Of a stretch of 64,000 bases of DNA, positions 1 through 11,399 are shown piece after piece. The stretch is from Pseudocercospora fijiensis CIRAD86. Taxonomy: Eukaryota > Ascomycota > Dothideomycetes > Mycosphaerellales > Mycosphaerellaceae. The stretch lies in NCBI RefSeq assembly GCF_000340215.1, contig NW_006921532.1, positions 3,079,337 to 3,143,336 on the forward strand, read 5' to 3'. The notes below the pieces were generated by a model. That model saw nothing but the letters and a program-made list of their open reading frames with translations. It did no database searches and was not told where the DNA came from. The translations under genes were made by a program, and so were the position numbers. Position 1 is the stretch's first letter, and the number at the start of each line of letters is the position of its first letter.

Positions 1-3000
1 CCTCTAGTCTATTAATAGATGTCTAAGCCTAAATATTCTAGTCTATATCGGTATCGCGCCCCCCCGTAGCGGATTATACGCCTACGCTAGCGGGCGTAGC
101 TTTTCCTATAGAAGATTCTTCCGCTACGATCGCTCTATAGTAGACTACGCCTAGCTCTATCTATATATTAGATTTGCTACTAGATATCCTAGTAGGCGTA
201 GCGACTACTATCGGGAGGTCCCTAATTAATCTAGACGCGTTAAATACTTAGAATGCTATAATATTAGTTACGGAGCAGCCCTAAGTCTACTATATCGCCT
301 AAACGGCTAAGGCTACGCCCTTAGCGGGAGAGGCGTAGTACTATACGATTTTATCGAGTACCTCGAAGATTTCTTCCCCTATCGACGATAGGAAGGCTCG
401 CGTAAGGAAGCGCTCCTTCGGTACTATTAATAACCTTATACTATAGGTCTATTATATACGAGAACGCCCTTAATAGGAATTGCAAATTATACCCTACTTA
501 GCAAAACTCCCTCCGGGAGACCTAGCTTATATCTTTAGACATTACGATATCGTCGAAGCGAACTACGCCCTTTCTCCGGAAGGGGATTTTAAGCGCGTTT
601 GCCTCGATACTAGTACTAAAGCATCTATAATAGACCGGGGGTAGCTAACTATATAACTAGGGCAGGACGATATTTAGTATCTTAAGCAACCTCTAGAATT
701 CCGTAGTTTAGCTAGAAGTATATAGTGCGAGTAATAGATTAATTTGTCGATATACTTTCCTGTTTTCGCTAGGCATTCTTAGTTACCCGCTCTAGCCTAT
801 ATTAAATAGCTAGTAAGGGTAATGCTAAACTTACCCTATAATATACTCCTCGGGATAGATATTATAACGCCCGTAGGATTTATTATCTATACGGGCGCTA
901 GATATATTAAGATAATAGGAAACGACGGCGCGCTTATACCGATCGCCTATTCGCTAAAATCTAATCGTTTCCTACGCGCTAATGTTAAGTCTATAGATAG
1001 ACTAAGAGTGCTACTATATATAGCCGTTATAGCTAAGGTGCAAATCGATAAAGCCGATACCCTAAAGGACGTAAATAGGGACTTCCTCTTCGCGCTAAAT
1101 CTACTAGGCCTCCCTAATACGGCGGTAGTGTACGCCTATATAGCCGGACTAGAGATGCTAGCGGTATAGGTCCGCAACCTTAGCTACGATAACGACTTAA
1201 TTATATAGCGATATCGAAGTATAGGCGAATTATAGGAACTATAGCTAGATAACTTCTACTAGATCGACGAGTTCGATACCGACCCTAGGTCGATAGAGCG
1301 TAAGATTAGCGGCGCGCCTCTTAGACGAGATCTACGACTAATAAATAGGCTCTACTATATATCCGAACCGATAGACCTACGGTTACTAGCAGTTTTTTAA
1401 AGCGACGCTATAGGCTAGTTTTAGTTAATTCCGCCTCTAGCTAAAGACTCCGCAAATCGCGATTAGGCTAGAGTAGGCCTATAATTCCGGCGGATCCGTA
1501 AATCTTAACCTACTGTTTACGGACTTAGCGAAAACGACGAGATAGACTTAATAGACCTAGACTGCCCTTCCGATACTACGAAGATCTTAGTAGATACGGG
1601 GATAGCTACTATTACAACCTCGGCTAGAGTAACGATCTATATAGCGAATCTAGATGCCGCGGCAGCCTTAGACATTAGGTCTATCGTAGAGAAATACCCC
1701 TAACTATAGATAGATCGGGGTACGACGATCGATCTTCCTAAAGATAGATAGCTAGAGCTCCTACTTAAATCGGGCTAGGAAAACGAGAAGTTTAGTAGCA
1801 AGGTCTACCGCATGTCCGATAAGGACAATATAGAGGTAAATAAGCAGTTTAATAAGCTTTATACTTAAGGCAAAATAGCCTATAGTAAAAAGCTATCGCC
1901 GCTAGTATAGCTAGTCTTTATAGTCTAGAGAACTCTTTTCCGCGACGATAGTACTATATATAGGAAGCCGCGCGTAGTAATCGACATCCGAGGCCTTAAT
2001 AGTATATCTTAGAAGGACACCTACCCGCTACTACTCTAGGACGACATTATCGCGAAATTACGCGGCTATAAGTATATTTCTATTATAGATATAAGATCTA
2101 TATTCTACTAGTTCGCAGTCGCGGAAAAGGATCGCTAGAAATTTACTATTAATACTACGCGGGGATAGGAATATCTAAAAGTCGCTACTATAGGTTACTA
2201 TAATAGCGTATAGTACGTATAAAGACTACTCGACCGCACCCTACGGGAATTCGGCGACGTAGCGAATAGGTATATTAACGATATAGTTCTCGGCTCGGTA
2301 GACCTAGAGTCCTACCGAGATTTGCTTAATCGCGCATTTAAAAAAATAGATAAGATACGGTTTAGTTTAGAGCTAGGAAAGGCGTTCTTAGGTTTCCCCT
2401 CTATAAAAATCCTAGATAGAGAAGTAGACGGAAAAGGCTTCGTAACGTAGGCAGATCGACTCGTAGTACTACGAGAATTAGAAAAACCTACTAACGCCGA
2501 ACAACTTAAGCAATATCTCGGACTAGTAGGCTACCTTAGGTCTACGGTGCTATACTACGGAAGAATTACCCTACCGCTATAATAGGCGAAAGTCGCGGCT
2601 ATAAAGGATTATTAGGCTACCTAAACGAAAGGAGGCAAGCGACGCGCTTAAATACGGGGCGCGCGCCTCTAATAGACTAACGAAATAAATACCGCTTAGG
2701 AAATTATATAGTCGATATAGTCGGAAGAGCACCGAGGGTTTCTTTAGCATTTTAACCCTAAGTCTACCCTCTATATCGACGTTAATATATCTAAGGAATT
2801 CGGAATCGGGGTAATATACTACTAAGTCTACGGAGACTTAGATATAGAATACGAGGAGCCCGAACTAGTAACTCGTAGAGACGATATAGTTTCGGATTTC
2901 GTTAATAGCACTACCTAGTTACGGAGATCTAAGCAATTCCCGCGTAATAGACTTAAGGTCTTAGGATTTGCTAGCTATATACTTACCGGGGCCGAAGCCC

Positions 3001-6000
3001 GCTACTAGCCTATAGAACTCGAATTGTTCGGGGTAGTATAGGTAATTAAGAGGGCCTCTTATATAGTAGATTCCGCGCTAAAGACTATCGTAGTTACCGA
3101 CTATAGTGCAGTTACTACGATAGCGAAAAAGACACAGATCGTAACGACGGTATCTACGGCTAGCCTTAACCGCCGAATTATCTAAGCCGCGGTATACATT
3201 TCCTAGTTTACAAACCTCGATATTATTTATAGGCCGGGTAGGAATTATATCGCTCCCGATATACTCTCCCGATTATAAGGTACGAGCTCTCCTAATCGAT
3301 ATAACCTTAATATAAGCGGCCTCGACGAGATTCCCGCGATATTAGTAAAGGCGCTAATATTAGAAATGCTACGAAACCCTACGTCTATCGAAGATATCGG
3401 GAGTAGCGTAGAAAAGGTACACATTATAGAAAGATCTAGACGACAGATAAACGATGCCTAGAATCGGCCTACGCTAAAGACCGGTACTATACCCCCTCGC
3501 CTAGATCCTAGGCCGCGATCCTTAGCCCTTCCGAACTTCTATCTAAGCGTTCCTATTCTTCCTACTATAGCGTTAGTTAATATAGCATCCCTATCCGGGA
3601 TCGACTATACTAAGTGTTTTCTTTCGCGACTCGATAGATATAAATACTAGGCCTACGATAAGATCCCTACATTTTTCTATAGTCTCCGAGGGGAACCTAG
3701 CTATTATATTAAAACGGTTATATCGCTATCCGATAACTTTAAGACCTAGCTAAGATAGGCTTATTAGGAAGACCGTCCGTAGAGACGTTTGCTCTCCGTC
3801 CTTTAGTCTATCGAAATAGCGTATATATAGGAATAGTAACCTTAGCCGGATCGAATATTAAACCGGTAGGCGAGGAGGAAGCAGAAACGCGAGCGAGACA
3901 GAGAGCTTAAGCGAAGATCCGCATACCTCGAAGCCGCCTAGCGCAAAGATAGTAGCGAGAAACTATAGGTCTATCCTAAGGCGACGCCCGGCTACCTCCT
4001 AAAACCGCCTTCTCTCCGCTCTTTAGAGGATACGGCCGCTCGCAGTATATAGAACGCGCTTAAGAGACTAGACGATATTCCTATAGACCTAAAGTCCTTG
4101 CATAGCATTAGATTCTTTCGGGAGGACGGCCTTATCTACTACGTCGACCTAGTTTTACTTTACTCTCGATTGTATATTCCTTTCGCCCTTACTTACGAGA
4201 TCTTTAAGATAGTATATAACCTAAGGCACTACGCGGGGTTCTAGCGTACGCTTAATCGAGTTAACGCTAGTTTCTATATTAGGAACTACCGTCGACATTT
4301 AGAACGATATATCGATTAGTATAATATATATAAGGCGAACTAATCGACTCGGTATAAGCCCTACGGCTAGCTTAACCTAATAGACTCGAAGTATCGACTT
4401 CCTATAGACGTCTAAATAGCGGATTAGATTGTAGGGCTCCTACCTACTAACGAAGGTTTTAATACGCTTCTTATAGTAACCTATAAGAAGTCTAAACGGG
4501 TTTTGCTCCTCCTAGGCAAATGCTAGTAGACTATAGAAACGTAGGCAGCCTAGTACCTTACGGCTATCTAAGAGCGATCTTAGCGAGTCGCTAAAGTCTT
4601 TATCTGCGATCGAGATCCTAAATAGCTATCGAAGTTTTTCACTATAATAATAAAACTGCTAGGTACTTCGATCCTCGCCTCTATAGCTTACTACCTATAG
4701 ACAGATAGCTAGTCTAAGCGTACAAATTAGACCGTTAAGATCGCTATACGGTATTTTGTTACGGCAAATCTAGATATATAGTAGACGGACGTCCTTCCCT
4801 CCCTTATATCCTATCTCGGGAGTATTAAGAATGCGAGCACCGGCGTCTCGCCCGATAAGATGCTTTTCGGGTTCGATTTAAATACCGACGCCTTTATCGG
4901 GCTCCGGGAACTATAGCTAAAAGACTACGCAACGCTGCGATAGTAGTTTCGCGACGCAGCCGAGGAATCTATAGCCTTCGTAGCGGTAGATATAAAGCAC
5001 CGCTACGATGCTAAGTATTAGTATATATTCTTCGAGCCGGGAGACTATACTATACTTAAGCTATATTACGGATATCGCGTATATAGTTAGAGCTATCGCA
5101 AATATAGCAATTAGGCTATAGGCCCTTTTAAGATTAAGAGAAGGATAGGCAAGCTCGCCTATAAACTAGAGCTGCCGAAATTAGCTAAGTTTTACCTAGT
5201 AATATCGATCGCGTAGCTTAAGCTAGCCCCTAACCTAGCAAAGGACCCGTTCGTAAGACTATACGACCGTATCCCCGTACCGATAGACCTATAGTCTAAG
5301 CAACTAGTAATAACTCCTAAACGCGTTTTAGGGAAGCGTAGTTCTAGAGGAAAAACGGAATATCTAGTTAAGTAGAAGGACGAGCAGCCGATAATAAATA
5401 AATAGATTAGGGCAGACGACCTTCTAGAGAGCAACGCTTACCTAATCGACTAGTTCGAGGACTCCTAAATTACGGATAAGCAGATTAGTTAGATAAAACT
5501 ATCCCTAATATCGCGAATGCCTATATAGGTCGCGCCGATAGTAAAGCGACTCTAGTCTAATAATAATAAAGAGGAACAGCTACGGCGAGATACGTAGCCT
5601 ATAAGACGGCAGCCGCTAAGAGGAGGCGGAAGGCCGAACTACGCGGAAGATAGCGATCCTAAGTCTATTAAGAAGGTTACCTAACCCGACGCCTAGGAAG
5701 CGTAGATAGGTTAGTTAGCTACCGATATAGACCCGAACTAGCTAACTTCGCTAGTAAGCAAAAATGCTACGTTAAGCGAATCGATTAGCTTAGACGTATA
5801 TCGCTTCCGCGATAGCGGCAGCTACGACGCCCGGAAACAGGCTAAGACCTTAGGTCTACTATCCGTATCTAACGCCCGATTGCGTAAACTAAAGGCTAGG
5901 GCGCTTATCCCGACGGTAAGACGCCTTACTAAGGAGGAGATCTAGCAATAGCGAGATACTCTAGCCCTACTAAATATATAGGTAGGGGCGCATCGTAGAA

Positions 6001-6350
6001 TCCTCCGTAACGATACCTTACCGTCCTTTTTTACTATACTACGTTTCTCTCTAATTACTACGAATCGGTACCTCGACCTATAGCTATAGGTTTTTCCCCT
6101 ATTAGGAGAAATCTAAGAAGTTTCTAGGAAAATTACTTAAATAGATCTTATACGTATTATAGACCTAGACATCGGGCCTAAGACGCTACTCTATCCTTCT
6201 CCCGTACCCTTACTTTCTAGCTATTCTAGCGCCTTCTATCTATTAGATATACGCGGCTAGAATAAGGTTTGCGTACCCGCGCGACTGTTACTAACGCGGT
6301 ATATAGAAGCTCGGACTATATCGCCGAAGTAACATTTTAACTATCGCTCG
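1..6350 (+). mobile_element. Element A: RIP-degenerate Ty3/gypsy chromovirus, 5' end outside window
   Basis: The stretch reads as a gag-pol remnant on the + strand once TAG/TAA codons are taken as former Gln/Trp codons. Domain order is protease-like (about 0.7-1.0 kb), reverse transcriptase (about 1.8-2.5 kb), RNase H (about 2.75-3.2 kb), integrase (about 4.2-5.0 kb) and chromodomain (about 5.31-5.43 kb). This order is that of Ty3/gypsy chromoviruses. No LTR was found for it, and the right limit is a guess, placed where the pol-like frame fades and a short direct repeat (about 6,360-6,415) begins. CpA is scarce, TpA is very common and CpG is kept, which points to RIP. The element cannot be active. 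Confidence 0.8.
700..5470 (+). pseudogene. Element A pol remnant (protease, RT, RNase H, integrase, chromodomain)
   Basis: A stop-free piece at 822-1169 holds a retropepsin-like tail (LPYNILLGIDII). The RT segment has KPRVVIDIRGLN near 1,970-2,005, and its catalytic box at 2,271-2,282 reads Y-I-N-D where the family has Y-x-D-D. The RNase H segment has LYID near 2,770 and VVTDYS near 3,090. The integrase zinc finger (about 4,210-4,350) keeps two histidines, but both cysteines now read Tyr. At 5,310-5,430 a chromodomain follows, with EYLVK, an adjacent stop at the expected Trp, and a downstream NK-stop-IRADDL. Many TAG stops are scattered through it. All lesions fit C-to-T change in CpA on one strand or the other. 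It is a dead copy. The family call is secure; exact domain edges are approximate. Confidence 0.8.
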
Positions 6351-6359
6351 GATTAACGA

Positions 6360-6415
6360 TAATAATAATATATATAGCTACGAGGCGTAATAATATATAT
6401 AGCTACGAGGCGCGC
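6360..6415. repeat. Short direct repeat, two copies
   Basis: Two adjacent copies of a 25-bp unit beginning TAATAATATATATAG and ending in GCTACGAGGCG lie head to tail. They may mark the 3' end of element A or a small slippage duplication. No function is assigned. Confidence 0.5.
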
Positions 6416-7029
6416 AACTGTAGCTATCTATATTATAGCAACGTTAAACAAGCATTATAAGAAGTATTACTACTATAGCCGGCGGGTCGAAGCTTTAGTT
6501 AAAGCGCGGCGCGACGATATTCGGCTAGGAAGACACACCTCTACTAGAATATACGCCTTTACTAGGCGGCACCTCCGAAACGCCTCCGTCCGGCTAGGTA
6601 ACAATATCGCTATAACGCGACGAAGATCCTAAGGAAATAGGAAAGAGCAATAGAGTTAAGAATAGAGAGGATCCTAAGGCTATAGAAATAGATAGAGAAG
6701 ATAGCAATAAAGACTATAAGGAAAATAGAGGACGGGAGCCTATTCCCGAGAATAAAGAAAACGAGAATAAAGAAAATAAAAATAAAAAAAGCAATAACGA
6801 AGAAAGGGAGCCTATTCCTAGAACTAAGGATAAGGATACTATAGGAGATAGGGGAAATCCCGAGGATAATTAGTCTACTACTCTAGATAATAGAGGAGTA
6901 GTAGGAAAGCAGGCTATATCTACCGATAGGGAAGAGCAAGGATAGGATAACGACGAGGTTAAGGAAGATGTATCCGATAACGACGGGAAAGAAGAGCAAG
7001 GATAGAAGGCTACTAAGAGATAGGCGCCT

Positions 7030-10000
7030 AAGACAAAGCGCCTTATTATCGCACTACCTAAGCCGGGCGAAATCCTACGTATACCGCACCTAGATAAGGT
7101 ACTAAGATTCTCCGATATGCTCTTATATATCGATAGAGCTAGCTATAAGGCTAACGCCGTCTCGGACGTATCCGGCATACTAGTACGTTCTATTAACGGC
7201 ATAATACGACGCGAACACAAACTCCTATATAAGATTGTAACGAATAGTAGGCCGGAGAAAGCTCTAGTGCTATAGTTACCCGCAGCTCCTATCTACGCCG
7301 AGCGATATATAGCTTTCGGCACTCCTCGGATCGAGTATACGGCTATACCTTAGGTCTATAAAACGATTAGCGCCTTAGGAAACCGCCTCTACTATACCTT
7401 AGAGACTAGCTATAACGCCGACGCGCCGCACTACTACGATACCTACGATTAGTAGGGTCGCGAACGCCTCGACCTCTACGAATAGAAGCTTCGCGACGGT
7501 ATAAAGACTAAGGCTAGACGCTAGGTCTATCGTAAGGAATCGAGAGAAGAGGGCCTTAAAGACAATAGCTATAAGGCCCTATAGATCGAATCGGAGACAG
7601 AGGGCGAGCGCGCTACGCGTCTCGCCGATATTAAGAAGGCCTCGAAGGCTAAGCTCGACTAGTATAAGAGAAAGTTTAGAAAAAAGGATAATAAGGGCCG
7701 CGACGTATATAGTAACTGCCTCTAGCCGGACCTCGCCTCTTTTAAGGACAAGTACGATTTCGACGCCGACGACGAGAAGCCTACCTAAGCTAGGAAGAAG
7801 GCTATTCTCGGCGCGCGTACAGTACTATAGGCGGACTAGCTTATTAATATTTTGCCTAATAGACTAGCGGCATACCTCGTATCGGTCTAGCTATTATATT
7901 TTAGCCTTAACGAATTCAAGACGGCGCTTATTAACCCGGATTCTATATATAGTTTTAAAAAGTACGTAAATTAGTAATACGCCCCCCCCGGCGAACAGCC
8001 TAAGGCGATTTAGAAGAGTACGGGCGAGATCTACCCTCCTAGATAGATAAGGAAAGGCTAGAGCGGACCGAGAAACCCTTACTACGGTACTAACGTACGC
8101 TTACTCGAGTAAGCGACCGCCGGCAATAAGCTACTATATAATATTAACGAAGGCGATTTCTCTATAAATAACTCGATCTTATATGCCCCTAAGGCTCTAG
8201 AGGACTTTATAATGCCGAACTACGCCGTTCTAAGATACGAGCGGGACAGTCTTGCTTGCGTAACGGCTTTTTAAACGATTTACTAAGGCGAAATAACGCC
8301 TATTGCCGTCGCCTACTACGCGCTAGTATACTAGGTTATAGAAGGAGTAGGCTACCTCGCAAACTATATAGAGGCAGCGAGTTGTTTCGCCGGACTAATC
8401 GCCGATATATTCGAGCGTTATAAGGTAGATCTAAGGCAGAGAATTGTCGAAGACCTCGAGTCTATCTACGATATCTTCCCTAAACCCTACCTAGCGCTAA
8501 TTCTTTAGGGCGAATAGCTAAAAATATAGCGCTCGATATATATATAGTTAATCGCGGCGCTTGTAGACGACGAGAAGTAGCAATTAGAATATAGCGACAT
8601 TACTAGGGATTTCGAGCGCGTTATCCGCAACTTTTAGATATAGTTAGGCTGTTTCCCGCTAGGCCTACGCGCCCTACTAATAGACCTAATATTAAGTCTT
8701 ATACCGGCTACCTAAGGCATAATCTTTTAGGATATTCCTTTAGCCTACTACGAAGAGAAGGCTAAGGCGATAACGAAAGACGGACACTAACGCCCGGCGA
8801 CACTACTATATTCCGACTATATAAAGCAGAAAAAAAGCAATCGACTAGAGGATATCTATATAAACTAAGAAATTTAAGGCTAAACTCTAAGAATAGAAGG
8901 CCTAGGAGCAGGCCGACGTAAAGGCCTAGAAAGCGGCCTAGAAAGCCGCGAAAGTGTAGAAGGCCGCCTCTACCTCGATAGCTAGAAAGCGTAAGGATAT
9001 ACCTACGTCGGCCCTAGCCGCCGCTAAAAAGGCTAAGTCTACTAAAGCCGATAATAGCAAAGCCGACCCGCTAACTACTACTAAAAAGGCTAAGTCGACT
9101 AAAGCCGACCCGCTAACCGCTACTAAAAAGGCTAAGTCTACTAAAGCCGACGATAGCAAAGCCGACCTAGGTACCGGGAAAGGCAAATCTATAAAGGCGC
9201 CCGCCGGGAAGGCCGTAATAGTAGGAAAGGCTAAGTCTACTAAAGCGCAAGCCGCGAAATCCGTAGCGGCGCCGAAGAAAGCAACCGACAAAGGCAATTC
9301 AGACTTAAGCAAACCTATAACTCGCGTAGACAAAGAGATTGTAGACGCCGCTATCTACGTAGGACTAGCTCCCTAAGGACTCCTTACGGATTCGACGATC
9401 CGCCTCCCTATAAGCCGTTTCGACTTCCCGAGACTTATAATAGCCTTCCGTAACGTAGACTTAGAGCGGGTACTGCCCGGTAATAAGCTACGTCTATTAA
9501 GGGAGTAGGAGAAGGATTTTATCCGCCGCTCCGTAGCCTTTTATAAACTCAATATCGATACTAGCTAGCTTATCCTCGCAATGTTCCTAGACGAAGAATA
9601 GAAAGCCTACCTCTACTATCTAATACTAGTCGTATCAAATTTCGACTACGAGTACGGAAACATTTACTTCTAGGTCTCCTAAATGCTAGTATCCGCTTAG
9701 GACAAGATCGAGAAAATTAATAAAGCCGACCCTTTCCCGAATCGAGATTTCGTTACTAGTATATCTAGAGACGATAGAGACGTAGATATAAACGCTTTCC
9801 GTAACTAGACGAACTAGATGCTAAGTTACGCCCCTAAGCAAATAATAAACGTTATTTAATAAAACAGCGACCGCTTAATACTTTACCTAATAAGCAAGCT
9901 CCTTATATCGGCGGTGCCCTTGCTATTAAAAGCCGCCGTCCTTCGATACTAGATAAAGGCGCTCGTCCTAATAGACGGGAATAACGAGATCTAGCCTATA

Positions 10001-11390
10001 CCCTAGGCGACTATCGTTTACTATAAGGGAGATAACGACGTTAGATAGCTGCTTAAGCACTTCGCGCGGGAACTCGACGACCGAAGCGGCGGACGGCCGC
10101 TATAGCAAATCGCGACTAAGAGTACCGGGTACTCTAGGTCTACTATAGACAATGCGTTTCGGCCCCCTAGGGAGGATGTTCTCGATAAGCTCGAGGCCGT
10201 AAAATAGCTATATTTCGCGGAGCTAATATATGCCCGCCCCGTAAAGATAGTCTAGCAAATTCCGCCGGAGCCTACGTCTATCGACGATAGCCGTACCTTA
10301 CTAATCGAGGCGATACGTAACTATAAATAGGACGACGACGACTTTCGGAAGGTATTAGCTACGTTATAAGGAAATTAGTAGGAGGACACCGACCCGTAAG
10401 AATTTAAGCAATACGTCGGCCTCCTTATAAGAGCCGTCGGCGACGCGCTCGAAGATAGCGGCTACGATTAAGTAATAGACGACGAAGACCTCGCCGAACT
10501 AAACGCCGACGAGAGGTTATAGTACGAGAGATATATCGCGCTATATTAGAAGTTCGGCACCGCGTTTACCTAACTACTAGAAGAGAATTAGAGAGAGGTT
10601 ATAGACTATAGCAACTAATTCGACTAGGAAGGCACCGAATAGGACGGCAAATTCGACCCTACTAGCCTCGATAATATTATAGAGTTTATAAATACACTCG
10701 CCGATTTCTAGTTAGAAGACGGCACTATTAAATACGATAACGAAGACGAGCCGACCCTAAGTCTACCCCTAATTATCGATTCTATCTAGCGCATATCTAA
10801 AGAACCTAACTCCGCTGCGAATGCGATTAAGGCTATAAAAGACCTACCGCTACTATAGTACCTTAGACAAGAGGAAAGCGACCTTTTCAAACTACTTGCC
10901 GCGCTCTATAGATTAGTACGACCGAGCGGCGATAAGGGCCTACGCAAGGCGCTCGGAAAACTTACCGCAGAGATTTTTAATAGTCTGCATCCTACTAATA
11001 AGAAAAAGGGCCTCCGCTTTCTAGAACTGCGACCTCTATAGCAAGGAGAACCCGATAACGAGCATCCTAGAGACCCCGCAGTTAGCGAATAGCAGTACTT
11101 CTTATACTCTCGCGCGTTAACGACCTAGCTAGAGGAAATAGGATATTAAGCATTAGCGGGCAAGGAAGAATAGGGATAGCGAGACGAAAACTAGGGGCGT
11201 ATAGCCTAAAATCTCTTTTATTATATATACAGATACTAAGTCTACCGTCCGCGTAGTCGCGGACATTTCGGGACCGGGGGATTCTATTACGAAGGCAGGC
11301 ATAGGCATAGGCTAGGCAGGAGGCCCTAGCCTCCTATAGTATATACTTCTCTAAGCCTAGATAGACTTAGAATAATAATCCACTTTATAA
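7030..11390 (+). pseudogene. Long RIP-killed coding region of unknown identity
   Basis: I do not recognise the product. From about 7.84 to 8.87 kb, and again from about 9.34 to 11.39 kb, a single + strand frame runs on with TAG and TAA as its only stops and no TGA, which is the pattern expected of a RIP-hit open reading frame. A frame change is needed near 8.87 kb. Upstream (about 6.6-7.0 kb) the composition is Glu/Lys/Asn-rich. At 9.02-9.26 kb there is a Lys/Ala/Ser/Thr-rich repeat with the recurring core KAKSTKA. The C-terminal end (about 11.24-11.32 kb) is Arg/Gly/His-rich. I saw no RT, integrase or transposase motif. It could be an extra ORF of element A, the gag of another element truncated by B, or a captured host gene. 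Coding origin is well supported; identity is not. Confidence 0.6.
9020..9265 (+). repeat. Imperfect tandem repeat encoding Lys/Ala-rich units
   Basis: Four imperfect copies of a unit containing AAGGCTAAGTCTACTAAAGC, spaced about 45-60 bp apart, sit inside the unknown coding remnant. The translated core is KAKSTKA followed by acidic or Pro/Leu spacers. The units are collinear with the reading frame, so this is a protein-level repeat and not a CRISPR-like array. Confidence 0.7.
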
Positions 11391-11399
11391 CATACAATG

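Noticed and set aside
9020..9265. CRISPR-like or satellite array
   Set aside because: The units are collinear with a reading frame, vary in spacing and code for a Lys/Ala-rich repeat; the DNA is from a fungal nuclear genome.
8938..9333. 131-codon minus-strand ORF
   Set aside because: It is the antisense shadow of the Lys/Ala-rich repeat and has the hydrophobic repeat composition expected from that.
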